64,000 nt of DNA from Icerya purchasi (Eukaryota; Arthropoda; Insecta; Hemiptera; Monophlebidae), in assembly GCA_039619475.1 (NCBI GenBank), contig CM077115.1:476606400-476670399 (forward strand). The letters are read 5' to 3'. Made by a program: the position numbers and the translations under genes. Positions 1 to 10,302 of this stretch are shown here, one piece after another; within the stretch, counting starts at the first letter, position 1; the number at the start of each line of letters is the position of its first letter. Under the pieces are notes generated by a model. That model was not told where the DNA came from and made no database searches. It saw nothing but the letters and a program-made list of their open reading frames with translations.

Positions 1-496
1 AGGAGGGAGCTCAGTTCTTTAAAGTTGTAATATTTCCTATAATAGGATAGTGGGGGACAACCTGCCAGTGCACACAAACTTACAACAGGAGTAGAGGGAT
101 GAGTGGAAAGAATAGACCGGAGGGCCGCAAAATGTACAGGATCTAAGGATCTTAGCACAGTACATCTGGCACCCGTAATTGATTCGCGAAAGGATGATTG
201 ATCTATATATTGTAAGGAGTAGTTTTGGATTTATGTTGTATTTGTAATTCGACAGATATTTTAGGATGGACAAGGATTTTAGACATTTAGCTTTGAGCTC
301 ACGTATGTGATCGCGCCAGGAGAGTTTTTTTATCAAATATTAAGCCTAGAAACTTGAATGATGGACGGTTTGGGATAGGAACACCATTTAGACTCAGGAA
401 TATGCTGGAAAGTGCGTTTTGGCGTCCCCTGTGGAAATCAACACATATTGTGTTTGTTGAGGAGAAGGTGAAACCGTTGTCCTCTTCCCCCCACAA
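1..496 (-). pseudogene. LINE reverse transcriptase thumb, inverted fragment
   Basis: Read on the minus strand, this encodes the segment after the RT catalytic box: an NGFTFS-like stretch (about 478-460), a KFLGLIFDKKLSW motif (around 350-315), then a lysine/cysteine-rich thumb with a SRINYGC motif, and in a further frame LDPVHFAALRS and AGCPPLS, typical of I-superfamily LINEs. The frame breaks in a run of seven T at 325-331: six would keep the LSWRDHI thumb in frame, seven give a spurious TLLARSH. Another shift follows after the YGC motif near 160. It is dead, and continues past the left edge of the window. Confidence 0.7.
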
Positions 497-499
497 TGG

Positions 500-890
500 C
501 CCATTTAAAACTGGAGAAGAATGGCAGCAGGAATGGAAATCCGCAAGTACATTCCTCCGAAGCATAAAATCAATCACAGAACCCTGGTGGCCCATAGACG
601 AAATTTCTCGCAGAGATTTTTCTGTCTTGAATCGCCTCCGAACAGATCACACAAACCTTTCGCACGGGTATATCTTCACGGGACAAGCACCCCGAAATGT
701 CTGCTTCTTCTGTGGTCAACTAAGCGCCCCGTCTACGTCTCACCTCCTTCTCGAATGTTTCTCTTTTGCGGCACCAAGATCCACCTATTTCACTACCACC
801 TCTATCTCTAAGATCTTATCGAACGTTCCGTCTGCGGTCGCAGCTATGTTGGCTTTCGTGCGTAGCAGCGGCCTATACCATAGAGTTTAA
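500..890 (+). pseudogene. LINE ORF2 C-terminal domain with CCHC knuckle
   Basis: This open stretch encodes the end of an I-superfamily ORF2 protein: an EWKS...WWPIDEISRRDF segment, a LNRLRTDHTNLSHGYIF segment typical of the region after RNase H, and a zinc knuckle CFFC...HLLLEC (C-x2-C-x9-H-x4-C). The stop is at 888-890. The frame is open further left, to 354, but there it only mirrors the inverted RT piece, so I place the real start of homology near 500. The 3' UTR is about 80 bases and ends in poly(A). Confidence 0.65.
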
Positions 891-967
891 CCTTCCTAAG
901 TAGGCTCCATGTGCTGTAATAGCCTTAGTAGTTAAACACAGCGCATGGAAATCCTCACTATTATTTT

Positions 968-973
<6 letters not shown>

Positions 974-1000
<27 letters not shown>
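974..1000 (+). repeat. poly(A) tail of LINE insertion
   Basis: There are 27 consecutive A directly after an AT-rich 3' UTR of the LINE at 1-1000. This marks the 3' end of the insertion. Confidence 0.8.
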
Positions 1001-1599
1001 TTATTCCTTCGAAATCTTCTATATTGTTGTTTTATCTCTTCGAACTTATATAATCGAACGACATGATACATCGTAAACTTTATCTATTTTTCAACTATCT
1101 CGGTTCTTCTGTCTATGAAAAAGCCTATTATTCACTTTTCTCTATCTACAGCCGTGCCTCGACTAGGCCTTCTCCTTTTTCATTCGCATAGTCTATTTAG
1201 GCTGCCGCCGGTTTCTTCTTTTTGAACAACTATCATTCCGTTAGACTTACGTTCTCTTTCTATCTCTCTACTTTGTAAAACTGGCTCTTTACTCCTTAGA
1301 CTCTACCTCCGATTTATTTACGTCCAAGGTTTTTATTGCTTTATACAATTTTTTCTAATAATCTTCCTTACTATGCCTTCGATATCTATCATTCTTCCAA
1401 AATATCTCACTTCCTTTCGAGAAAAAAAAAAAACAAAAAACAGTAGCTAAGCGAAAATTTCACAGTACTATTTAAAATACGTTTTCTCATCGGACGTACG
1501 AAGAGGATTATTTCTTAAAGTTTTATAATCTCTTCCACCCACCTCAATATCAATCCCGCTGAAACTTTTCGTCGTCCCTTTTTTCTGTACTATCTTAAA
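1001..1599. other. No recognisable gene; pyrimidine-rich
   Basis: The plus strand is T/C-rich, as in the sense strand of family-alpha LINEs, and may be the more decayed 5' part of the remnant at 1600-2400. No motif could be confirmed. Confidence 0.3.
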
Positions 1600-2400
1600 C
1601 TGATGGCCATTTTATGTTTTCCGTTGCCTACAATCCCCTTAGCGATCTTTTTCTAACTTGTCCCCGCGCGTACTATATCCAAGCTAGTTTCTCTCATTTT
1701 CCCACTCACCTCCTTCGCATATCCTCCTTCATCCATAACCTTCTCGTACTTCATTCTATTCGTATCGATTCGCTCCGAGTTCTTACTATGGTATAAAGAG
1801 AGTCATGAAATGATAGGTTCTTCAAGTCAGATTGCTGCACCCTTTAAAATCTTCAGTTTTGCTTCTCTTCTATAAAAAAGTTTATACCAGATTTTGTTCA
1901 GTTATTCTTCCCCTCCAACAGAGACTTTCCTTCAAGTTATCCATGCAAACAACTCTTCTTAACCACCTCCGGTTTTAAGATTTTTTTCATTATTTCGCCG
2001 CGTTCCGCTATCGTCTCCATTAATCTTTTACGCCCCCCAATCACACTATCTTTTCCGAAACTGTCTCTATCCTAATCACCAAACTACCCACGATTCTAAT
2101 TATACTTTCTCTGAATGTCTCTCGAGCCTAAATTGTACTATATATTCCATCTTATAAATCATTACATATAGAGCTCTTTCTTCCCTTTTTCATTATACAA
2201 ATTCTTAGTTTCTCCATTCTGTCAGTTACGAATCAGCATATTTAGTAGTTTTGGCTCTTTCGTTTAAGGAAACTGAAGAGTACACTTACTTTTTCTTCCC
2301 TTTACGAGCACGTTTCGTTTCTGCCAACATTTCTTACGAATTTTTCCAGATAAATCTTCATGATCATGTTGATATCGGGGGGGGAAAAAAAAAAAAAAAA
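1600..2400 (+). pseudogene. Decayed family-alpha LINE remnant (RNase H region)
   Basis: The stretch 1690-1850 translates to a LLRISSFIHNLLVLHSIRID segment that lines up with the RNase H region of the family-alpha LINEs at 17.7 and 60.9 kb (LRIRSLI..L..LHS..IDFLW). A frameshifted GIK-ESHEM...IAA segment corresponds to their GNE-ADSLARVAA. The pyrimidine-rich plus strand is also like those copies. The copy probably ended in the run of 8 G and 18 A at 2376-2400, although that homopolymer junction is odd. No frame survives. The call rests on one alignment block read by eye. Confidence 0.4.
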
Positions 2401-4599
2401 GTGACTATGCAATAGAACTGCATTCGACGAAATAGTAACACTCCTTTATTTACACACAACCGAATCGCAGAACTATCGAATGAACAATAAAAAAAAATAC
2501 GCCTTAGTTATCGAATTTTTATTGATCGCGGTATCGCGTAACCGCTTTTTGTAAAAACATTTTGGAACGATTCCCGGCCGTAAATCGTACGTGTCAATGA
2601 AAATTTTGGATAACTTTTTTGAATTTCTTCAAAAAATTCTTCGCACGTGGTCTTTGCATTGGCGCCACTGCATTAACGCTACTTCGAGCAAAACAACGAA
2701 TCGCGTATGAAAAAAGAGAACGACAGAGTAAATTGAAATGCTTTTCAGTTTTTTACGCTGAAAAATAATTTATTCGGTTGACTGTAGAGTCTTACGTAAT
2801 AAATCAAACGTGTTCTATCGTAATTTTTTTACACATTACTGCAATATTTACTTGTGAAAAAATGCTCAATACGAAAACGGCAGAAGAACGGCAAGCGTAT
2901 TCTCGAAAACGACGATGATGTTTATTGTGTGTTCTTAACGGAAATTATTGTTTGGCAGCATTTCAATTATCTCTATAACGGTTTCGTTTACGAAAAGGTC
3001 AAAAATGTTTGCCCAGTTTACACACACGTGTCTCAGAGAATTTTTAAACTCACCTCTCCGCCGATTGCTCGCCTAGTTTTTCACCGAAGCAGCCGCACGA
3101 ATATCATGTATAAAAACTAATTAGTTCACTGAAAATTACCCGCCATCAGCCCGCAATACCATTATCATGATATTAATTGTTCTTCACAGTGTTCAGCTTC
3201 AATTTCTTCAAGGCGAACGAAAATCTGAAACTTTGCTGAAAATTTAGGTTTTAAATTTTTTTTTACTGAGCAGAATTTTTCGAATTTATCATACAACACG
3301 CACTCATGATCGATACTATTCCCTCCATCGGCTTCTAAATTAACGAACATGTAGGGTTTTTCCGAACCGCTATAACTTAAAAATCAGTAGGTTAAAATCG
3401 AAAATGTCGCTTTTCACCGCTAATTAAATTATTTTCAGTTTCAGAATGACGCTCTATGGCTCTAGCTATAATGTAAAGAAGGTGAGTTAACATTAATTAA
3501 TTTCTCTCCTCCGGTATTGCAGTCCCTCATTAAGATGGAAAAAACTATTAACTGCGACCCGGCGTGTGTACAACAGTCTACATACGGATGATAGAAGCGT
3601 CGAATCTACAGACTTACCGCGCTAAAATGTTTTGGCAACTTCTTCAATCACGATAGCGTCGTATTTAATTACGGAAAATCGCGTAAGCACGACAATACGC
3701 TTCGTTAAATGTAACACTGTCGTGTAGCTTTCAAGTTCAAGCTGACGGTCGCGTGTAGCCATGGAATTTGACATTCCATCGTTTATAGGCCTTTTTGTCC
3801 TTTAATTTAACCTTTCTACTTCCAAAAATTGGCATCTTACTTCCGTAAAATCCTCACCTTAGCTTTCATTATTTTCATCTTTCCGGTCTATACAATCTAC
3901 TACAGTAATTACACCGCGTATTACCTTCAACTGAAATGCCACCTGATAAAGAAATTCCGGAATTCCACGGCACCAGCATAGTTCCTTAATTTCCATCTCT
4001 CGTGTATATTTAACTGGCGGGTTTTCTTGCCGTGATATAATTTTGTCTTTTTGTTCTTTACTAGAGCGCTTAACTTCCGTTACAGAAGTTTCGGGTTCTA
4101 TTCCGGACGACGACGACAATTATTACGAAAAAAAGGTTCAATTAAAATAACCGCTAATAGCCACGTGGAAGGCAATGGCAAACATGCATATCATCATATT
4201 ATGCGTGCTAGTTAGTACACAGCAAACACACACGGGACTGCATTTGCATACTGGTAAATCAAACAATCGCAATACCAGTTCCGAACGAGAAGTCTTGCGT
4301 GTGTACACATTCGTACTGTACATAAACAATTACCTAGAACACAATGCCTATGTCTGTACAGTAGAAATTTACGAATAGCCGACGCTCAGAAGATGATGAT
4401 TTTCATTCCGTTTTTTTTTTTTTTACGGCTAGATCAACAGCTCCCTTGATTTTTATTATTCTTTATTTTCCAATTTCTTGATTATTTTCGACTCTATGAG
4501 TGTCGTGTCATCCCTCTTCTTTGCTTTGTTATTTTAATTGGTACACTTTTTTTCGTCATGTTCCTTTTTCAATAATTTCATTCATGCCGATTACCAGTA
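2401..4599. other. No recognisable gene
   Basis: AT-rich sequence with only short ORFs (under 90 codons) in all frames. None shows a known domain, and codon content looks random. No repeat copy was recognised. Confidence 0.4.
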
Positions 4600-4870
4600 A
4601 GACTGAAGGTTCTTTGACTCTGGTTATGCTTTTACCGTTGAAAAAAAAAACCGAACGCCTTCATTTACTATCCTTTGTGAAAGATTTAGGCATAAATCTT
4701 TGATCAGATAATGTACGTTTCTTCCAATATTCTATCTATTCGATCCAATCTTCTTTCTACTCGTAGCTAAATGTATTTCGTTCACTCTGCCGTTCTGTTA
4801 CTACTCCCATTATCCGTTTGCGTTATAACTGCTCTGCCTTCCTTTATCGTCTCTTTTTATATTAACTCTT
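4600..4870 (+). pseudogene. Possible LINE RT thumb remnant
   Basis: A SFVKDLGINL stretch at about 4670-4701 resembles the FRYLGI.L motif that follows the RT catalytic box in LINEs. Pyrimidine-rich sequence to 4860 gives weak LNVFRSL and FLYRL matches to the family-alpha thumb. There are several stops and shifts. The match is weak and could be chance. Confidence 0.25.
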
Positions 4871-5479
4871 GTAATGGCTCGATAAAAATAAATATATAAA
4901 TAAAAAGAAAAAGAAAAAAAAGAAATAAATAGATAAATGAATAAGTAAATAATAATATAAAAAAAAAATTAAACAATTATCGAAAACGCGGTACGAGTGA
5001 GAATATGAGTGTGATTGAAATAGTGTTTGTCGGTTGGGGGGGGGCGAATACATCACGCGGTTACTAGAGAAATGAAGGAAATGAACGGTGATCGGCCGAG
5101 ACGAGGACAAAGGAAGAAAGGCTCGTAGAGACAACAGCGAAAAAATGGCTAAAAAGTGAAGCCAGTCGATCTTAATCATCCATGAAGAAAACAGTCAATT
5201 TTTAGCAGACGACTCGTGTAAAAGAAATCCCGTCCGGAATAAAATACAACCTCTGCAGCGCGCAATAGTCAATTCGCCCGCAGGATATTGATTTCCATAG
5301 TATAAGTCCCGTCGTGAAAGTGAATTCCGTAAATATTAATAAATTTTGTTTAACATTCATCCGAAATTCGCGTCTCGTACCATCAGCAAAGGACTCATCG
5401 CCAGTCCACTCGTCCGGGATCTTTCATCACCGTATTCCTGCGTCACCGCTGACAAACAGCGATACGTATCGATTCATAT
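4871..5479. other. No recognisable gene
   Basis: A/T-rich stretch with purine-rich runs (4885-4975) and an eight-G run near 5037. No domain or repeat family was recognised. Confidence 0.35.
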
Positions 5480-5703
5480 TTATTTTTATAGTCGTTGTTT
5501 TTCGTTGTATATATATATACGTACCTATATATCATAAATAATTGTTTTTTATAGCGGTGGTCGACCGATTAAGAAAGATTTATGTGAGTAATTTTCATTA
5601 ATAGAATATTTAAAATCTCGTCAAGAAATTCATTTAAATAATAATAATAAATAAAAATCAATTTTTTTATTCCGCGCAAGAAAATCCGCAGTGACATCCC
5701 TGG
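5250..5703 (-). repeat. R-A interspersed repeat, copy 1 (inverted)
   Basis: Read on the minus strand from 5703, this begins CAGGGATGTCACTGCGG, matches the starts of the copies at 9106, 13802 and 51471 (CAGGGATGCCA.CC), passes through an AT-rich middle and a GGTCGACC motif (5559-5566), then an ACGTATCGCTGTTTGTC block (5474-5458) also found at 39430. The left limit is uncertain: similarity to the 39.4-39.6 kb copy appears to run to about 5250. The repeat class is unknown. Its 5' edge sits directly against a transposase fragment, so it looks like an insertion. Confidence 0.55.
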
Positions 5704-5955
5704 GTAAAATGCGAGTAGTCGACGGTTTAATGTCCAACAAAGTAAATTTCGTGCGAAATTTCGTGATAACAGCACGAATTGTTGATTCACCAGGTCGATA
5801 CAAACGATGCACATTTTTCACAGAGCCACTGGCTTTTGATAATAAATTTCAACAATTTTCATTTCCATGATGAAATGGCAGAGAGTATACTGAAAACTTT
5901 TCACTTTGACAGATGACGACGTTTGGACGCCAATACCAACCAGTGCTGCCAACCT
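5704..5955 (-). pseudogene. N-terminal fragment of a mariner-like transposase (DUF4817-type HTH)
   Basis: On the minus strand an initiating MEMKIVEIYYQ segment (about 5872-5840), then in another frame VKNVHRLY, ESTIRAVITKF and FTLLDIKPSTTR, gives the helix-turn-helix start found in many insect DDE transposases (DUF4817-like; the order EIYYQ, then STIR...KFRTKFTLLD, is characteristic). One frameshift separates the first piece from the rest. The catalytic DDE domain is absent, because the sequence switches at 5703 to repeat R-A. The family is inferred from motif order; I could not search a database. Confidence 0.55.
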
Positions 5956-5981
5956 GAAAAACTTAACTCTTAAAAAATCAT

Positions 5982-5982
<1 letters not shown>

Positions 5983-6029
<47 letters not shown>
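5983..6029. repeat. (AT)n microsatellite
   Basis: Uninterrupted AT dinucleotides of about 40 bases, adjoining the 3' edge of an R-B copy. R-B copies elsewhere also border AT runs. Confidence 0.9.
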
Positions 6030-6030
<1 letters not shown>

Positions 6031-6270
6031 TAAAGAAATATAAACTCGGCCATTTTGGCCTCGCAAAAGGCTGTGCCCCTTGACCCATCTTGCTTACATT
6101 TCTGACTCTTTCTCTTCTATACTTTGTATAAAATGATCAGAATTTACAACATAATTCTAAATCAGTCCATAATAACATAATCACAAAAATCCTATAAAAT
6201 ATAACAAACGTTACTTAAAATTGGGACATTTTTCGTCACATAAAGGTGGGACATTTTTTTTAATGGGAAG
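6030..6270 (-). repeat. R-B interspersed repeat, copy 1 (inverted)
   Basis: On the minus strand this reads CCATTA-A8-TGTCCC, ATTTTA.GTAACG, TGATCATT.TATACAAAGTATAG, AAATGTAAGCA and GGCCAAAATGGCCGAG, then (TA)n. The same blocks in the same order occur on the plus strand at 34115-34440 and 45483-45713. There is no coding potential. The class is unknown: it could be a non-autonomous DNA element or a SINE-like unit whose tail is (TA)n. Confidence 0.7.
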
Positions 6271-6879
6271 GAGCCTAAGAAATACGTTGTAATTAATATG
6301 TATATACTAGTATATATAATGGGTAAACTGGTCAAATGGCGAAAGCTGGAGCCAAAAAAATTATATATATATATGTATATATTTTATAAAAGTATAACAA
6401 GATCGTTCAGTAAATATACGATTGGATATCAGCTATGCGATTGCGAAAGAAAGAAAATCAGAGTAAAATTCTGGAAAAAAGAGAGACTGGATGGCGATTC
6501 TCCTTGTCCAGCTCTCGTCGAGTCGTGACTAGTTCTCGAAGAGTTCTCTTCCGGAAAACGTTGGAGAAGTCGTCAAGTTTCTGAAGAATAGGCAATAAGT
6601 TATAAAAACGCTATTTCCCGAGAAAATACACGAAGAAAGATGATCTAACGGCATCCTAGGGTTACTTTCGAAAACGAGTTGGCGATTTTCAAAATGCTTG
6701 TTAATCAAAAGATGTATTAATTCGATTATCACATCTCCTCCTTGTATTTGTGAAGAATCGCGTCCGCCTGCCGACAATGAGTTTCGACCAAACAGCAGCC
6801 TAGCCCCAGAACGATTCGTACAATTAATTTTATAAAATTTCGTTTTGATTTGGATTATATGTCCAAGAATTGCCCTTTT
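6271..6879. other. No recognisable gene
   Basis: Contains two short ORFs (76 codons plus strand, 82 codons minus strand) with no known domain. AT content is high. Confidence 0.35.
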
Positions 6880-7022
6880 TTATAGGTTGACCGATATCGA
6901 AAGATTTATATGCTAATTTTGGAAAAAATAAATAAAAATGAACAAAAAAAAAAAAAAAAAAATCAAATATTCCTATAAATTCTCCTATTGACAATAATAA
7001 TAATAATAATAATAATAATAAT
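6880..7022 (-). repeat. R-A fragment with poly(A) and (AAT)n runs
   Basis: The plus strand GGTTGACCGAT.TCGAAAGATTTATATG.TAATTTT at 6885-6923 parallels GGTCGACCGATTAAGAAAGATTTATGTGAGTAATTTT of the R-A copy near 5559, so this is probably another minus-strand R-A fragment. A 19-A run (about 6943-6961) and an (AAT)n microsatellite (6993-7022) follow. Confidence 0.4.
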
Positions 7023-9105
7023 CGCAAGCTAAAAGAATAAGTAAGTATTGAATATTCAAATAATTGAATATGACCACGGGGTGCATACGAGGTCGTGGTG
7101 ATATCCCCGAAGCCGTAAACGGAATAGATAAAATCTTTACATTGTTAAAACATCCCACTCGTTCTTTATTTCGCCTACCGCATCTTGTATTTTATCGTTT
7201 CTGTTCTCGGGGTTATTTCTTCTGTCTTACCAAAACGAAATTTAACCGACTCTTTCCGGCCACCTGAGTGGAATTCCTGATTGACGTGCTTGGAAAATAA
7301 TGCTATCTTGACACGATTAATAATAATCTATTTAACACATACACTGCTGGGGGTAATCGGTCAAAATTTTATCGGCAATTGAACGATTATGCGATTTAAC
7401 TATTTATAAACATGTATAGTAGGGTCATCTTCGGAAATATATATCGATTTCAACGACGCACGAAGAAATTCGAAAACGAACGAACATTTTTTTGATGACC
7501 GCTCTCACAATGGCAACTACTAATGGGATAATTTCGACATGGTAAACAAATTTTAATGAAAGGCTGATAATAATAGTATAGTAGATAAAAATGCTAAATA
7601 ATAAATAGTAAAAAATAATATTGACAACGACGATAATGATAATATAATTTGATGGACTAGCGCTAGGTCTCGAATGTCAATGATGGATATAATATTTGTG
7701 CGAGTGCATACGAACGATGCTGCTGGCAACGTTACAACGGCATGTAATTCCACAGGCTAGTCACGGCTAGTATCGTTAATTGCATCGCAGCGATGCAATT
7801 TTATACGACTTCTCGTCGGCCGATACTAACGTATTCAACTGAAGTGAGTCGTGCACCGCTGACGAACGCGCGTGCAATAAAAAGACGAAGCCGATTATCA
7901 CTTTTTCGCTTTTGCTTTTTTCTTTCTTTCACTTAAACTTTACGTCTGTCAGTTTTTATTCAGAATGCCGTACCGCCATTTTTTGTTCCGCATTGACCTT
8001 CGGATAAGAATAGCAGGAAATAGAGTGCATCTAAAGAAGGTGTCCACTTATTTAGGTTGACCGGCGTCTGGCTATGCATTTAACGATAACATGATCTTCC
8101 GTAAGCACAGCCGATCGCATGCACATTCCGCAATGCTCATTGTTTCCCATCTATTCCAGATGCGTTATATGCCCGTTAATTCTAGGCCACGCGACACCGC
8201 GCTCGCCGCACGCCTGTTCCGAATCCGTTATCTTCTTTCGAAGAAAGTCTAATTGCAGCTCGTAAATCGTTACATTCGAATACAATTTTCCTAGCAAACA
8301 TTCCGCTGTTTATCTTTCTTCCCTGCGCCCGGTGCGATACATTGTTATCAAACGTAAGGTCCGCTTCGAAATAGAAAGAGCCCCCAGTCTTAACAAGATA
8401 AAAATCACCACTTATACTCTTCTATATATCACGGTGACTTCTAACTTATTTTCGATATCGGTTCGACAGTTACGAAGTCGGTAATATATTAGCGTTCAGC
8501 AGACAAGCGGTGCTTTTTTGCCCTTTTTCCCTTTTTTCTTTTGTTCAAAAAAAAAAATACGTATTTCCGAAATAATGCGAGATTAAGGACTGAAAATTTG
8601 CTGCTCAAAGTTCGACTAACAATGAAATTGTGGTCAAACATTATCGCACTACAGCCCTGTTCGGTTGGATAACGAGCTGCATTCTTTTAAATTGTGGCTG
8701 CCTGGTGTTTCGCTGCGAAAACAGCGATATCAGAAAATTAATCAACGAGTTCCTTTAGCAAAAGGTGCTCATACCGGAAATGAGTATCGTCATTACACCG
8801 ACTGTTGTTGTGCAAAATCAATCTTTCACCGTCAACAATAGTATCTCGAAAACAACTTATCTTTCGAAAAGTTGCAAAAAATGTTGAGCTAAACCGAAAC
8901 TACAAACCCACATATATATACATATATATTTTTTTTTTTTTTTTTGAACATCTGTGGTCACTACCACTAGAATTTTCATCGCGAATCCGTAGTTTTTTTT
9001 TTTGTGTTTAGGCACCCATATATACACTTGCGCGCACAAGCACATACACACATATATAAATATACATATCTGTACATACTGAAAGCGATTATGGCGTTTT
9101 ACTTT
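7023..9105. other. No recognisable gene
   Basis: AT-rich with short ORFs only. A 15-T run and CA/TA-rich steps lie at 8910-9060. No domain, RNA gene or repeat copy could be supported. Confidence 0.4.
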
Positions 9106-9895
9106 GTCCTCAGGGATGCCACCGCGGTTTTGGAAAATTCAGATTTTAGTATTTAATTTTATTTTAGCAGAATTCAAAATTTTTATTTTTAAATTAAAAT
9201 TATAATTATTTTTGTTATTAAAATTATTTAAAAAATTTTTGGTAAGGATTTAGTATTTATTTAGGCCAATTTTTACAGGAATCTTTCGAGACAGGTTGAC
9301 CTAGAAAAACAACGAATAGATATATATATATACATATATAATTATAATAAAATGAAATTAAACAAAATGTGGTACGTATCACTCTGGCTGGGTTGTTCCG
9401 TGGACAGTAGGTGCTTCTTTTGTAGGCCGATGTCACGATCATTGATGACGACGAGGAGGAGACGCGTTGCTAAAATTGATACCGAACAGATTTTTACAAT
9501 CGTTAAATCGAACTTTGACGACTGATCTGGTTCTCGGGCTTTACTGGATCGCATTCTTTCGTATTTTTTCCTTCGGGCCGCTATTTTTTTCAATGACTCG
9601 CAGTCTCACTGACCTTTTTTCTTTCGAACAAAAGAAAACTCGAGAACTAACTTCAACCTTGGCAGAAACGGAACTGAATCTCTCCCCTAATTTTTCGACA
9701 TTTACCGATCTTTTTTCTTCCGGAACTCCTACCCGTCGCAAATCGACCATTCTTCATCTTACCAATCATCGCGCGCATCCCTTCTCTGGAATGATCAGCC
9801 AACGACCGGTTCCCACACACTCACGCATTTACCCTCTCATTATTTTTATTTATATTTTTTGTTTTTTCCATGTATAATGGGTACATTACAACACT
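9106..9895 (+). repeat. R-A interspersed repeat, copy 2
   Basis: Begins GTCCTCAGGGATGCCA and shares, with the copy at 13802-14650, the same AT-rich middle, a TATATAC-rich stretch, a later 'GATCNTT...GACG' block, a C/T-rich segment and the closing block ATGT(A)ATG.GTACATTACAAC. A 136-codon open frame lies inside (9467-9877, plus) but it is not conserved in the other copies, has no known domain and is pyrimidine-biased, so I do not call it a gene. An RTE tail follows directly. Confidence 0.55.
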
Positions 9896-9995
9896 AAGTT
9901 TATGGAAAGCATATTAAAGAAAAGAAGCTATGCTGAAGTGAAAAAATTGGCCCGAGCCAGGAAATTACCGGACAGCTATTTGGTGAAATAATGAT
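9896..9995 (+). pseudogene. Possible LINE ORF C-terminus (YAEVKKLARARK)
   Basis: A short in-frame stretch, KRSYAEVKKLARARK, followed by a stop and an ATAATGATAATGATGA tail, resembles the last residues and 3' repeat of RTE-like LINE proteins. It is under 100 bases and could be coincidental. Confidence 0.3.
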
Positions 9996-10039
9996 AATGA
10001 TGAACGTGTAGATAGAGTTTAAAAAAATAAAAGTCCATT

Positions 10040-10302
10040 AAGAAAACAAAAGAAGGGAGATTTAAATAGATTGGATATATACATGCAGAAATAATGAATA
10101 CCTAACACAAATAACAGAAGGAACCATGGAAGGGAAAAGACCAAGAGGAAGACCGAGGCAGAAATGTATAAAATAAATAAAAGCAGACGGGTACGAAATT
10201 ATGAAGAAAATGGCTCTATCCAGGAACTTTTAAAAGATGGTTGTCCACCAATCTATTCGTATAGATTGAGCAACTATGAAGAAGAAGAAGAAGAAGAAGT
10301 TA
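10040..10302 (+). pseudogene. RTE-type LINE C-terminal fragment with (GAA)n tail
   Basis: In-frame pieces EYLTQITEGTMEGKRPRGRPRQK, then MVVHQSIRID, are the standard C-terminal end of RTE-like ORF2 proteins, where a GKRPRGRPR basic stretch precedes a tryptophan-rich end. There are stop codons inside. A (GAA)n run at 10278-10299 closes the fragment like a 3' microsatellite tail. The rest of the element is absent, so this is a strongly 5'-truncated copy. Confidence 0.6.

Larger units (their letters stand above)
1..1000. mobile_element. I-type LINE insertion with inverted 5' segment and poly(A) tail
   Basis: This is a 5'-truncated non-LTR retrotransposon whose left half reads on the minus strand (reverse transcriptase palm-thumb, about 496 down to the window edge) and whose right half reads on the plus strand (C-terminal domain, about 500-890), followed by a short 3' UTR and a run of 27 A at 974-1000. 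The switch of strand occurs within roughly ten bases. This arrangement is the known product of twin priming during LINE integration, with the RNase H region lost at the junction. The element runs off the left edge, so no target-site duplication can be tested. Confidence 0.7.

Noticed and set aside
9467..9877. 136-codon plus-strand frame as a gene
   Set aside because: It lies inside an R-A repeat copy, is not conserved in the other R-A copies and is pyrimidine-biased without a domain.
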